Made by a program: the position numbers and the translations under genes
Notes under the pieces: generated by a model
Database searches by the model: none
What the model was told of the DNA's origin: nothing
Seen by the model: only the letters and a program-made list of their open reading frames with translations
In this document: positions 1-9,131 of the stretch, one piece after another
Layout: every line of letters begins with the position of its first letter
Position numbering within the stretch: position 1 is the stretch's first letter
Assembly (NCBI RefSeq): GCF_003131205.1
Contig: NZ_QFFY01000010.1
Span: 93,210-157,209, forward strand
Direction of reading: 5' to 3'
Length of the DNA: 64,000 nt
DNA from: Occallatibacter savannae
GTDB lineage: Bacteria > Acidobacteriota > Terriglobia > Terriglobales > Acidobacteriaceae

Positions 1-438
1 CAGAATCGACGCAAACGTCACCCATGCCCAATAGGGCGCCATCAGCCACGCCGCCCCCGCCGACACGCGGCCAAACACGACCGTAGTCGCTCCGATGGCA
101 ACCCACAGCACCGCTACCTCAATCGCCGCCGACCCGATCGCGTGCCGGTGAAAGAAGATCCAGCTCCACGCCAGATTCAACCCGAGCTGCACCACGAACA
201 GTCCCAGCCCGATCGTGCGCGCGGACGAGTCCGCCGACTCCGTCACCCGCCATGCGGCAATCGCCATCAGGATGTAAAGCGTCGTCCAGACCGGCCCGAA
301 GATCCAACTCGGCGGATTGAACGAAGGCTTGGCCAGGCTCCGGTACCAGCCGGGTATCTCCGGCGCAGTCCACCATCCGCCCAGCCCGCCCACCGCAAGG
401 CACCCGACTATCCAGACAACAAGAATGAGCCAGCGCAT
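1..438 (-). CDS. tspO: TspO/MBR family protein, 3' end cut by window edge
   Basis: TspO/MBR proteins are small five-helix membrane proteins that bind porphyrins and related tetrapyrroles. Translating the minus strand from ATG at 438 gives 146 residues with no stop before the window edge. Seen: MRWLILVVWIVG at the N-terminus (first helix), the Trp/Pro-rich family signature PSWIFGPVWTTLYILMAI near residues 45-62, then NLAWSWIFF and a final helix with WLMAPYWAWVTFAS. The family is usually about 160 residues, so only about ten to fifteen are missing. The gene is divergent from thrS with a spacer of about 150 bp. The family is clear; the physiological role here is not shown by the sequence. Confidence 0.9.
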   Translation of the reverse strand, partial: MRWLILVVWIVGCLAVGGLGGWWTAPEIPGWYRSLAKPSFNPPSWIFGPVWTTLYILMAIAAWRVTESADSSARTIGLGLFVVQLGLNLAWSWIFFHRHAIGSAAIEVAVLWVAIGATTVVFGRVSAGAAWLMAPYWAWVTFASIL

Positions 439-586
439 ATTCGCTCCGATCCGGGACAGATTCCGCCTCCACCCGCGCGACGATTCAGCTTATGTTGCTC
501 GACGCAAAAGGCCAACGGCAACTATCCTGTAGGGTTACGTACCGCACATTTCAGCATTCCCATAACCGGGGGACAGATTTTCCATC

Positions 587-2623
587 ATGAGCAAGTCTTC
601 TATCGCCATTCATTTGCCCGACGGCTCGGTCAAAGAAGTCCCGGCGGGCACCACGCCGCTGGAGATCGCCAACTCCATCTCCCCACGGCTGGCGGCAGCC
701 TCGATCGTGGCCCGGCTCACTCCGGTGAATGCGACGCAGAAGGAGACGCCCGTGGCTGGAAGTCAGTCCGAAGAGGCGTCGATGTACGCAGCCGAAGACG
801 CCGCGGCCCCCCGGCTCGTCGACCTCACCACTCCGCTCGCTGACGACGCAAAGCTGGAGCTGCTCAAGGAATCCGACCCTGAATCCCTGAAAGTGGTCCG
901 CCACTCAGCCGCCCACGTCCTCGCCACGGCCGTCCTCGAGCTCTTCCCCGAAACCAAACTCGGCCACGGCCCCGCCACCGATTCCGGCTTCTTCTACGAC
1001 TTCTACCGCGAGAAGCCCTTCACTCCCGATGACCTGGCCGCCATCGAAAAGAAGATGGCCGAAGTCGTCGCCCGCGATGAGCCCTTCGTGCATGAATTTG
1101 CTCCAAGAGAGAAGAGCCTGGAAGACTTCGACAAAGACGGCGACTTCATGAAGACCCACTTCGTCACGAAGTTCACCGAGCCCGGCTCGAACGTCAGCTT
1201 CTATCGCAATGGCAAATTCGTCGACTTCTGCCGCGGCCCCCACGTGCCTTCGACCGGCCGCGTCAAGGCCGTCAAGGTCACCAATCTCGCCGGAGCCTAC
1301 TGGCTCGGCGACGAGAAGAACCCGCAGCTCCAGCGCATCTACGGCACCGCCTTTTTCTCGCAAAAGGACATGGACGCGCACTTCGCGCGCCTCGAAGAAG
1401 CCGCCAAGCGCGACCATCGCGTCCTCGGCAAGCAGCTCGACCTCTTCTCCATTCAGGAACTGGCCGGCGCCGGCCTGATCTTCTGGCATCCCAAGGGAGC
1501 CATGGTCCGCAAGGTGATGGAAGACTGGATGCGCGAGGAGTGCCTCCGCCGCGGCTACCTCATGGTCTACACACCGCATGTCATGCGCCGTGAGCTGTGG
1601 AAGGTCAGCGGCCACGAGGGTTACTACTCCGGCAACATGTACACGCCCATGGAGCTCGACGACGCCGACTACCGGCTCAAGCCGATGAACTGCCCCGGGC
1701 ACATCCTCGTCTACAAAAACTCGCCCAAGAGCTACCGCGACCTGCCCCAGCGCTATGCCGAGCTCGGCAATGTCTACCGCTACGAGCGCTCCGGCACCAT
1801 GCACGGCCTGCTCCGCGTCCGCGGCTTCACGCAGGACGACGCGCACATTTTCTGCATGCCCAGCCAGATCGAAAGCGAAGTCGAAGCCTGCATCGATTTT
1901 GCCGAAGCCGTGCTCCACACCTTCGGCTTCAACGAATTCAAGGTCGAGCTCTCAACCTGGGATCCCAAGGACCGCAAAAGCTACACCGGTTCCGACGAGA
2001 ACTGGAACCTCGCCATCGGCTCTCTCGAACGCGTGCTGAATGCGAAAGGCATCCCCTACAAAACGATCCCCGGCGAAGCCGCCTTCTACGGCCCAAAGAT
2101 CGACATCAAACTCGTCGACGTCCTCGGCCGCTTGTGGCAGCTCTCCACCGTCCAGTTCGACTTCACGCTGCCGGCCCGCTTCGAGCTTGAGTACGTTGGC
2201 GAAGACGGTAACCGCCACCAGCCCGTCATGGTGCACCGCGCCCTCTTCGGCTCCATCGAGCGCTTCTTCGGCGTGCTCATCGAGCACTATGCCGGCGCAT
2301 TCCCGTTCTGGCTCGCTCCCGTCCAGGTCGGCCTCGTACCCATCAGCGAACGCCACACCGCCTACGCTGCAAAAGTTGAAGCCGAACTGAAAGCCGCGGG
2401 CTTCCGCGTCGAAACCGACGCACGCAACGAGAAGATGAACGCGAAAATCCGCGACCTCGCCAATCAGAAGATCCCTTACATCCTCGTCTTCGGCGACAAG
2501 GAAGAAGCCGCCGGAGCGGTTTCAGTACGCACCCGCGGCAAGGGCGACCAGGGTTCAATCCCCCTCGCCGACTTCATCGCCAAAGCCAAAGGCCTTGTCG
2601 CAAGCAAGTCGACCGAACTCTAA
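587..2623 (+). CDS. thrS: Threonine--tRNA ligase
   Basis: Cytoplasmic enzyme charging tRNA-Thr. The 678 residues hold, in order, a TGS domain (1 to about 90), the editing domain with HSAAH at 106-110 and the partner Cys in DFCRGPHVP (C215), the class II catalytic core with PMNCPGH (zinc ligand C369) and GFTQDDAHIF (H420), motif 3 MVHRALFGSIERF, and a C-terminal anticodon-binding domain ending near VRTRGKGDQGS. Compared with the E. coli protein, about 30 residues are inserted in the TGS domain (roughly 47-78, Glu/Ala/Ser rich). Start ATG is taken because SIAIHLPDGS is the normal TGS beginning. A palindromic repeat follows 30 bp after the stop. Confidence 0.98.
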   Translation: MSKSSIAIHLPDGSVKEVPAGTTPLEIANSISPRLAAASIVARLTPVNATQKETPVAGSQSEEASMYAAEDAAAPRLVDLTTPLADDAKLELLKESDPESLKVVRHSAAHVLATAVLELFPETKLGHGPATDSGFFYDFYREKPFTPDDLAAIEKKMAEVVARDEPFVHEFAPREKSLEDFDKDGDFMKTHFVTKFTEPGSNVSFYRNGKFVDFCRGPHVPSTGRVKAVKVTNLAGAYWLGDEKNPQLQRIYGTAFFSQKDMDAHFARLEEAAKRDHRVLGKQLDLFSIQELAGAGLIFWHPKGAMVRKVMEDWMREECLRRGYLMVYTPHVMRRELWKVSGHEGYYSGNMYTPMELDDADYRLKPMNCPGHILVYKNSPKSYRDLPQRYAELGNVYRYERSGTMHGLLRVRGFTQDDAHIFCMPSQIESEVEACIDFAEAVLHTFGFNEFKVELSTWDPKDRKSYTGSDENWNLAIGSLERVLNAKGIPYKTIPGEAAFYGPKIDIKLVDVLGRLWQLSTVQFDFTLPARFELEYVGEDGNRHQPVMVHRALFGSIERFFGVLIEHYAGAFPFWLAPVQVGLVPISERHTAYAAKVEAELKAAGFRVETDARNEKMNAKIRDLANQKIPYILVFGDKEEAAGAVSVRTRGKGDQGSIPLADFIAKAKGLVASKSTEL

Positions 2624-2652
2624 AGAGTGTTTCAAAGATGCGGCTTTGAAGG

Positions 2653-2672
2653 GGCACGGCTTCAGCCGTGCC
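2653..2672. repeat. Palindromic repeat, family A (REP-like)
   Basis: GGCACGGCTTCAGCCGTGCC can fold into an 8-bp stem with a 4-nt loop. It is preceded by TTTGAAGG, as in the other copies near 17.9, 36.0, 37.2 and 60.8 kb. It lies 30 bp downstream of the thrS stop and no T-run follows, so it is better read as a dispersed repeat than as a standard terminator. Confidence 0.85.
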
Positions 2673-2684
2673 GTCCGGCGCCGG

Positions 2685-2750
2685 GGGTGCCCCAGAGCCT
2701 GCACTGAGCGAAGCCGAAGTGTCCGTGTTTTCGGACCTGGGATACTGACC
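2685..2750. repeat. Hairpin repeat, family D, copy with an internal insertion
   Basis: Begins GGGTGCCCCAG and ends CCTGGGATACTGACC, matching the family D copy at 58694 (GGGTGCCCCAGG...CCTGGGATCAGACC). The usual GTCTCC/GGAGAC stem is replaced by a longer insert carrying its own stem GTCCG tgtttt CGGAC. No gene lies between thrS and the stop of the next, convergent gene (2624-2844); the rest of that spacer shows nothing recognisable. Confidence 0.6.
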
Positions 2751-2844
2751 ACTCCCCCTTACCTAGCACCGTCTTCAGTCACTCCAGGCAATTAACTCTG
2801 GCTCGCGGCTCAAAACTCCATATGAACCCTCAAGCCGCGCCGCC

Positions 2845-5016
2845 TCAAGGCTTCCCATTCTGCGCCGACGACGACAGTGCCAGAATGAATTCCGCGCCCG
2901 GCGCGAGCTGCACGCTTCGGCTGGCGCTAGTGATGCGCGCGCTACAACCCGGACCGCCCAGAGGCTCCAGCTTCACACCCGGCATCTTCACCACTACACC
3001 CGGATGAACAGTGTTCGGCTTGCCCCCATCGCTGAGCAAAGCGTCGTAGCCATCGGTGGCCGCTGCTGTGTCGCTGATCTGCACCGCGCCTCCCGCCACC
3101 TGCGTCGGCAGCGCACTGTGCAGGCTCTTCGACTGATCCGGCGGCGGCAGCAGGGCAATCAGATGAAACGTCATCGGCGCCTTCGACCTGCCCGCACAAT
3201 CCGCGTGATCGAACGCAAGTCCAAGCTCGGCCGGACCTGTACTTGCAGACGCAGCCGTCACATGCGCATAAACAATTGCATCGCGATCGAGTGTGCAGCC
3301 GGGGTACATCAGCCCGTTCACAACTTTCGCCCAGATCTCCTTGCCTGGCTTCAGATGTGCTGAGTCCAGCGTCCCCATCACCTTGAGCTGCAGTGTCTGG
3401 TCCAGCGGAATCTCCGCCGAAGCATACGACGGACACTCCGCCTCCTCTCGCGCCTTCTCAGTCCCTTTGTTCTTTCCGCTGGAAGCCGCAGCCTCCGGTG
3501 ATTCGAACTTCACGAGCCCGTCGCGATAATCCAGATGCGTCGTCAACTGTCCAAGGACATCGAAGCCCAGCAACCCGCCCACATCGAAGCCCGTGTTGTG
3601 AGCGATCGCGGAAGGCTCCATCGAGAGAATCCTGCTCTGCCTCTCCATCGACATACCTGCAAACTGCAGGTCGAAGTTGTCACGATACACCTGTACTGGC
3701 GCGCCTGACTTCGTCTGCAGCGTGTTCGTAAAGTTCATCTTCGTATCGGACGCTGCATGCGCCGTTTCAGGACTCATCGCGCTCATGCGCATTCCCGTGT
3801 CCAGCGCGAACAGCTTCTCCACCTTGCCGTCGAGCGTGACCGGCACCAGCAGGTACTGCCTTCGGTGATACACAGGCTGATACCCGGCTAGCTCTCCAGA
3901 CGCAGACCTGTCCCCGGGCAGCGCTCCACTCTGCTTCGGCAGGGGATCGAGCTGCAGCTTCTGTGCTCGCGGATCGATCGTGATCAGGTACGAAGCCAGA
4001 ATGTCAGTCCCAATAAACCCATCCGAGCCTCCCGGAAACGGCAGCTCACTCACCCCCACGATGCAATCGTGAAACTCAAGCGGCCCAATCTGCACGCTCT
4101 CTGCCCGCACCGTATCCATCGGCGCCCCCATCCCGCGCGCAAACCCATTCAAATCGGCAATCGCCTTCGAAATGAAAAGTCCTGATGCTCCCGTATCGAG
4201 CGTTAATCGCGCCGTGCTCTTGGGAAATTTCACCTCCACCCGGAAGCCATCGATGTGCTTGCCATCGTCTCGCGTCGGCAGCAGCGGAAGCGTTGCCGAT
4301 GGAGCCGTCGGCAGCACCTTACACGTCTGCGAGTCCTCGCGCAGCACTGGCAAGATCGAGTGAACCGTCGCCTCCGCCTTCGCGCGGGTTTCCTCATCGA
4401 TCTTGTCCGGACCCTCCAGCGCCTTCACCGTTCCCTCCACCTCCAGCGCCGGTGGAATGATGTGGCTCCACGCCATCAGAATGTCCGGGTCTGTCACATC
4501 CAACGCGTAGGCCTTCTCGAGTTCCGTTCTCTCCGACGCATACATCGACTCAATCCTGAACAGCCTGCTCCGAATCAGATGAACGCGTGCGTAGCATGGG
4601 TCTGCCGCTGCTGCCGCATTCAGAGACTTCTCCGCCAGCCATGGCTGTCCTCGCCGGATCTGCACCTCAGCCTGCGCCGTCAGCACTGCCGCCGAATTCG
4701 GATTCGCAGCTACAGCAGCGTTCAACGCCTGCATCGCGTCCGCGATCTTATCCAGGTGCAGCAGCGCTGCGATGTCCTTCGCCGCAAGCACGGCATCCGT
4801 CGGATTTTGCTGAAGAGCCTGCGCAAACAGTTCCTGCGCCTGCGCGTAATACCCATCGCTATACGCCTTCTCCGCCGGGCTCAGCGAATGAGGCCCAATC
4901 GGCTTGCATGCGGACGTTTGCGCGAACGCACACATCGCCCCCGCAACAAGGCACGCCAAAAATGAAGCACGAAGAACGGAGCCGGGAGAAAAGATTCTAC
5001 GCAGGTTCAGCAACAT
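2845..5016 (-). CDS. Exported TPR protein with two retropepsin-like aspartic protease domains
   Basis: 723 residues. An N-terminal signal peptide (hydrophobic ASFLACLVAGAMCAFAQ, about 17-33) implies export. Residues about 45-200 are TPR-like helices (AYSDGYYAQAQELFAQALQ). Two copies of a retropepsin-like fold follow, each with the catalytic DTG signature: LTLDTGASGLF (D274) and LFALDTGMRM (D406), with matching GFIGTDIL and GLLGFDVLG segments. The second active site has Met where Ala/Ser is usual. The last 200 residues are an Ala/Gly-rich domain I do not recognise. Retropepsins act as dimers of two DTG lobes, so the tandem arrangement could form one intramolecular site; that is inference. It stands alone, 88 bp downstream of the tdh stop on the same strand. 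Confidence 0.8.
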   Translation of the reverse strand: MLLNLRRIFSPGSVLRASFLACLVAGAMCAFAQTSACKPIGPHSLSPAEKAYSDGYYAQAQELFAQALQQNPTDAVLAAKDIAALLHLDKIADAMQALNAAVAANPNSAAVLTAQAEVQIRRGQPWLAEKSLNAAAAADPCYARVHLIRSRLFRIESMYASERTELEKAYALDVTDPDILMAWSHIIPPALEVEGTVKALEGPDKIDEETRAKAEATVHSILPVLREDSQTCKVLPTAPSATLPLLPTRDDGKHIDGFRVEVKFPKSTARLTLDTGASGLFISKAIADLNGFARGMGAPMDTVRAESVQIGPLEFHDCIVGVSELPFPGGSDGFIGTDILASYLITIDPRAQKLQLDPLPKQSGALPGDRSASGELAGYQPVYHRRQYLLVPVTLDGKVEKLFALDTGMRMSAMSPETAHAASDTKMNFTNTLQTKSGAPVQVYRDNFDLQFAGMSMERQSRILSMEPSAIAHNTGFDVGGLLGFDVLGQLTTHLDYRDGLVKFESPEAAASSGKNKGTEKAREEAECPSYASAEIPLDQTLQLKVMGTLDSAHLKPGKEIWAKVVNGLMYPGCTLDRDAIVYAHVTAASASTGPAELGLAFDHADCAGRSKAPMTFHLIALLPPPDQSKSLHSALPTQVAGGAVQISDTAAATDGYDALLSDGGKPNTVHPGVVVKMPGVKLEPLGGPGCSARITSASRSVQLAPGAEFILALSSSAQNGKP

Positions 5017-5104
5017 GGGTCAGCGGGGGACGCGAAACCGAGTATACGCCAGCAGCGCCTCCGATCGATCACCAACGGCTCACGGCAGTCTCACCCGCAA
5101 CTCC

Positions 5105-6139
5105 TCAGCCCAGGCTCGTCCAATCCAGAATGACCTTCCCAGCCTCGCCCGTCGTCATCGCCGCAAACCCCTTTTCGTACTCGTCGTACTTGAATCGATG
5201 TGTAATCACAGGTGAGATATCCAGGCCTGAGTCCAGCATCACCGACATCTTGTACCACGTCTCGTACATCTCCCGGCCGTAGATGCCCTTGATCGTCAGC
5301 ATATTGAAGATGATCGTCCGCAAATCCAGCGGCCCGCTCTTCGCCGGAATCCCCAGCACCGCAATCTTCGCCCCGTGGCTCATGTTCGCGATCATGTCGC
5401 TCAGCGCCTGCGGATTGCCCGACATCTCGAGCCCCACGTCGAACCCCTCCGTCATCCCAAGCTGCTTCTGCACCTCGGCCAGCGGCGTCTCTGCCGGATT
5501 GATCGCGTGCGTCGCTCCCATCTTGCGTGCAAGCTCCAGCCGGAACGGATTCAAATCCGTAATCACGATGTGACGTGCTCCCGCATGCCGCACAACCGGA
5601 ATCGCCATGATCCCAATCGGCCCCGCCCCCGTGATCAGCACGTCCTCCCCAAGCACCGGAAACGACAACGCCGTATGCACCGCATTCCCGAACGGGTCGA
5701 AGATCGCCGCCACCTCCAGATTGATCCCTGCATGATGGCGCCAGATGTTCGTCATTGGCAGCACAATCAATTCCGCGAACGCGCCAGGCCGGTTCACTCC
5801 CACACCCTGAGTCGCTTTGCAAAGGTGTCGTCGCCCTGCCAGGCAGTTGCGGCATCGTCCGCACACCACGTGGCCCTCGCCGCTCACAATATCGCCAGGA
5901 AAGAAGTCATTCACGTTCGATCCCACTGCAACGATCTCGCCCACAAACTCATGGCCGATCGCCATTGGCACCGGAATCGTCTTCTGCGCCCACTCGTCCC
6001 AGTTGTAGATGTGCACGTCGGTTCCGCAAATCCCGGCGTACTTGACCCGAATGAGCACGTCGTTGATGCCCATCGTGGGTTCAGGAATGTCCTCCAGCCA
6101 CAATCCGCGCTCCGCGCGCGCCTTCACCAACGCCTTCAT
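5105..6139 (-). CDS. tdh: L-threonine 3-dehydrogenase (zinc-dependent)
   Basis: Oxidises L-threonine to 2-amino-3-ketobutyrate with NAD+, in the cytoplasm. The 344 residues match the family length. Seen: catalytic zinc motif AGICGTDVHIYNWDEWA, GHEFVGEIV, the structural zinc Cys cluster CGRCRNCLAGRRHLC, the Rossmann motif ITGAGPIGIMA, and the family-typical TIKGIYGREMYETWYKM. The start is supported by GGAGG 8 nt before the ATG. The partner kbl (2-amino-3-ketobutyrate ligase) is not next to it, unlike in E. coli. The specificity assignment rests on overall similarity within medium-chain dehydrogenases but is strong. Confidence 0.93.
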   Translation of the reverse strand: MKALVKARAERGLWLEDIPEPTMGINDVLIRVKYAGICGTDVHIYNWDEWAQKTIPVPMAIGHEFVGEIVAVGSNVNDFFPGDIVSGEGHVVCGRCRNCLAGRRHLCKATQGVGVNRPGAFAELIVLPMTNIWRHHAGINLEVAAIFDPFGNAVHTALSFPVLGEDVLITGAGPIGIMAIPVVRHAGARHIVITDLNPFRLELARKMGATHAINPAETPLAEVQKQLGMTEGFDVGLEMSGNPQALSDMIANMSHGAKIAVLGIPAKSGPLDLRTIIFNMLTIKGIYGREMYETWYKMSVMLDSGLDISPVITHRFKYDEYEKGFAAMTTGEAGKVILDWTSLG

Positions 6140-6207
6140 CCGGAAGACCTCCTCGGGAACAAGTCCGTTGCAAGTTTAACGGCTCAGGGTCACAAAGAGT
6201 CACACGG

Positions 6208-6229
6208 TGCGGCACGAGCAGCTGCCGCA
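6208..6229. other. Inverted repeat between tdh and the Sel1 gene
   Basis: TGCGGCA and TGCCGCA arms (7 bp) separated by 8 nt. It lies 20-45 nt past the stop of the Sel1 gene and about 70 nt before the tdh start on the same strand. No T-run follows on either strand. It could be a transcript end or an operator for tdh; the sequence does not decide. Confidence 0.4.
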
Positions 6230-6263
6230 TGCTCCCGCCGCCGCCTGGTCCGATCGCCAAGTG

Positions 6264-7331
6264 CTAGTCGCGCGCAATCGATGGAGAGGCGGGTACATCT
6301 CCCGCGCTGGCCGATTGCCCTTGCGCCAATCGAGCCTGCGCCAGCTGCTTCTGGCGCGGTGTCATCACTGTCGAGAGTTGCTTCAGAACGCGCGGGGCGC
6401 GGTCATCCCCGCTCGCTGCCGCCCGGCTGTACCACAGAAACGCAGTCACATAATCCAGCGGAACTCCGCGCCCCGAGTAGTACATCGTCGCCAGGTTGTA
6501 CTGCGCGCGGGCGATCCCGTGCCTCGCGGCCCTGTCGTAGGAAGCGGCTGCCTGGTTGTAGTCCCTGGCGGTACCCAGGCCATCTTCATACATCACGCCA
6601 ACATTGTTATCCGCTTCCGCTAGACCCTGCTCCGATGCTTTGCGATACCAGAGAAGCGCCGTCTCAAAATCGGGCTTCACCCCAATCCCATGGTGATAGA
6701 AAGCACCAAGATTGTTCTGCGCCACCGCATTGCCCAGTTCGGCAGCTTTCTGATACCACCTCGCCGATTCCGCATCGTCATGCGGCACTCCACGCCCCGA
6801 GTGGTACAAGTTTCCGAGCTTGCATTGCGCGGCAGCATCCCCTTGCACTGCGGCCGTGCGGTACCACTTGGCCGCCTCATGCATGTCCTCGCGAACGGCC
6901 CAGCCCTTCTCGTAGAAGTACCCCAGCCGCGTCTGAGCCAAGGCATACCCCTGAAGCGCCGAAGCACGATTCAGTGCCAGCGCCTTCCCATAGTTTTGCG
7001 GAACCCCGAACCCGTTCTCATACAGAGCCGCAAGATTGAACTCCGCCGGAGCGAACCCCGCAGCCGCGGCCGGTTCCAGCCACTTCGCCGCCTCAGCGTA
7101 ATTCTGCTCGACACCCCGCCCGAAGGCATACGCCATCGCAAGCTCGTTCTGGGCGCGCGGTTCGCCTGCCTGTGCAGACACTTTCCACGCGGCGATCTCC
7201 GCCGTCTGCGCAGACTTCTGTAGCGACAGGCTCTCGCCCGGGAGTTCCGCCGAAGATCCGGATTTCTGTCCGTGCAGAATGCTGCCTGCTAACCAGGCAG
7301 CCAGGGCAAAGCTATATATAGGGCACTTCAT
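6264..7331 (-). CDS. Exported Sel1-repeat (SEL1-like) protein
   Basis: 355 residues with a probable signal peptide (MKCPIYSFALAAWLAGSILHG). From about residue 50 to 320 there are seven or eight Sel1 repeats of about 36 residues, each with the A-x3-LG-x2-Y-x2-G-x-GVxxD/N pattern (e.g. KLGNLYHSGRGVPHDDAES, NNLGAFYHHGIGVKPDFET). Sel1 repeats build alpha-solenoids used for protein binding, often in envelope or stress signalling. The tail (about 320-355) is Gln/Ala rich. Nothing in the neighbourhood identifies a partner. Confidence 0.88.
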   Translation of the reverse strand: MKCPIYSFALAAWLAGSILHGQKSGSSAELPGESLSLQKSAQTAEIAAWKVSAQAGEPRAQNELAMAYAFGRGVEQNYAEAAKWLEPAAAAGFAPAEFNLAALYENGFGVPQNYGKALALNRASALQGYALAQTRLGYFYEKGWAVREDMHEAAKWYRTAAVQGDAAAQCKLGNLYHSGRGVPHDDAESARWYQKAAELGNAVAQNNLGAFYHHGIGVKPDFETALLWYRKASEQGLAEADNNVGVMYEDGLGTARDYNQAAASYDRAARHGIARAQYNLATMYYSGRGVPLDYVTAFLWYSRAAASGDDRAPRVLKQLSTVMTPRQKQLAQARLAQGQSASAGDVPASPSIARD

Positions 7332-7466
7332 TTGGTTCCACTCCGCAGAAAACCAGAATGGAAGATAGTACTTCTATTTACAGAATCTTCGCAATCAATT
7401 CACACAGCGTTAATGACAGTCCGAACATCCATGCGAAATGCACGTCCCCTTTTGGAGCTCTCGACG

Positions 7467-8888
7467 TCAAGCGTTGATCGCCATCCCCTCCACCGCTGCA
7501 TACGCGTCCAGCATCGCCTCGCTGATCGTCGGGTGCGCATGAATCGTAAACATCAGCTCATCCACCGTGCCCTCCAGCTCCATCACCGCCACCGCCTCCG
7601 CGATTAGCTCCGTTGCCTGCGGGCCGATGATATGCACTCCCAGAATCTCTCCATACTTCGCGTCCGCCACGATCTTGATAAACCCGTCATGGCTTCCGAC
7701 GATTGTCGCCTTTGAGTTCCCGGCAAACGGAAACTTCCCGACCTTCACCTCAAGCCCCCGCTCCTTCGCCTGGGCCTCCGTCAACCCCGCCGACCCGATC
7801 TGCGGGTCTGAATACGTGCATGCCGGAATGCGCTCGCGCTTGACTCCGCGATAGGGCCGGCCAGCAATCTTCGTCACCGTCACGATCCCGCTCATCGCGC
7901 CTACATGTGCCAGCTGCGGAAACCCCGCAACAATATCGCCGATCGCATAAACACCGGGCTCTGCCGTCTCTCCAGCCTCGTGCACCTTCACGAATCCGCG
8001 ATCGAGCTCGATCTTCGTCTTATCAATTCCCACATCCGCAATGCGCGGCGCGCGGCCAACGGCCACCAGCACCTTCTCGGCCTCTTGCTCCACCTGCTTG
8101 CCGTTCGCGCCCGTCCACGTCACCTTCACGCCCGAATCGGTCTTCTCGATCTTTTCCACCTTCGCGCCCGTGTTGATGTCGATCCCGCGCTTCTTGTACA
8201 CCCGCGTGAGTTCTTTCGACACATCTTCATCTTCCAGAGGCATAATCCGTGGCAGAAATTCGACTAGCGTCACTTCGCTTCCGAAGCTGCGAAAGATTGA
8301 GCTGAACTCGACGCCCACCGCGCCTGCCCCGATCACGATCAGCGACTTCGGCACCTGCGTCAGCGAAAGAATCTCGATATTCGTCAGGATGCGATCGTCC
8401 GGCTGCATCCCGAAAATTGTCTTTGCATCCGAGCCCGTCGCGAGAATCACATTCTTCGCCTTAACATCAGACTTCGCCCCATCCGCCCCGGTCAGCTCCA
8501 CAGTATGCACGCCGTCCTTCGCGCCGCCAGTCAGCCGCCCGTATCCAGGAATCACCGTGACCTTGTTCTTCTTCATCAGAAACTCAAGGCCCTTCGTGTG
8601 CTTGTTCACGATCGCGGTCTTGCGCTTCTGCACCGCCTCCCAGTTCAACGTCCGCCCATCCACGTTGTCGATGCCGTACTCCGCGGCATGCTTCAGATGA
8701 TCCCAAAGCTCCGCATTGAACAGCAACGCCTTCGTAGGAATGCACCCGACATGAAGACACGTTCCGCCTAACACCTTTGCGGCTTCTATCAGCGCTACCT
8801 TCAGGCCTAACTGTCCGGCCCGAATCGCCGCCGTGTATCCCGCGGGCCCGCTTCCGATAATCGCCACGTCGTAAAGGGTCTCTGGCAC
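7467..8888 (-). CDS. lpdA: Dihydrolipoyl dehydrogenase
   Basis: Flavoprotein (E3) that reoxidises dihydrolipoamide in 2-oxoacid dehydrogenase complexes and the glycine cleavage system. The 473 residues are normal. Seen: FAD motif AIIGSGPAGYTAAIRAG near the N-terminus, the redox disulfide in GGTCLHVGCIPTKALL, NAD motif VIGAGAVGVEFSSIF, second FAD motif VYAIGDIVAGFPQLAHVG, and the C-terminal catalytic HAHPTISE. No E1/E2 genes are adjacent, so which complex it serves cannot be told. A 243-bp spacer with a family C repeat separates it from miaA. Confidence 0.96.
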   Translation of the reverse strand: MPETLYDVAIIGSGPAGYTAAIRAGQLGLKVALIEAAKVLGGTCLHVGCIPTKALLFNAELWDHLKHAAEYGIDNVDGRTLNWEAVQKRKTAIVNKHTKGLEFLMKKNKVTVIPGYGRLTGGAKDGVHTVELTGADGAKSDVKAKNVILATGSDAKTIFGMQPDDRILTNIEILSLTQVPKSLIVIGAGAVGVEFSSIFRSFGSEVTLVEFLPRIMPLEDEDVSKELTRVYKKRGIDINTGAKVEKIEKTDSGVKVTWTGANGKQVEQEAEKVLVAVGRAPRIADVGIDKTKIELDRGFVKVHEAGETAEPGVYAIGDIVAGFPQLAHVGAMSGIVTVTKIAGRPYRGVKRERIPACTYSDPQIGSAGLTEAQAKERGLEVKVGKFPFAGNSKATIVGSHDGFIKIVADAKYGEILGVHIIGPQATELIAEAVAVMELEGTVDELMFTIHAHPTISEAMLDAYAAVEGMAINA

Positions 8889-9017
8889 AAGTGCTCCAAT
8901 CCTGCGCGCCTGTTGTCTTCAGCGAACGCACGCCACCGTTCAGTCTAAATGGCTACTGCTGATTGGATGTACAAGAGGAACTGGTCTCCTGTGCCGCAAG
9001 AGCCTCATCAAAACCGG

Positions 9018-9092
9018 CTGTCATTCTGAGCGCACGAGGCCCCACGCACTTTCTCAAGCGTGGGGGTGGTAAGCGAAGAATCTGCTTTTGTC
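9018..9092. repeat. Dispersed repeat, family C
   Basis: Starts CTGTCATTCTGAGCGCACGAGG and ends GTAAGCGAAGAATCTGCTTTTGTC; the same ends occur at 20059-20129. In between is a stem CCCCACGC / GCGTGGGG (9040-9047 and 9058-9065). The right half recurs alone at about 36037-36065. It occupies the lpdA-miaA spacer. Confidence 0.75.
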
Positions 9093-9131
9093 TTTCCTCT
9101 TTTATCTGGAGCGATCTTCTACGGCAGAAGG

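Noticed and set aside
905..1918. Long antisense open frame (337 codons) opposite thrS
   Set aside because: Caused by strong C/G third-position bias in thrS; no RBS, no recognisable motif, and it lies wholly inside a certain gene.
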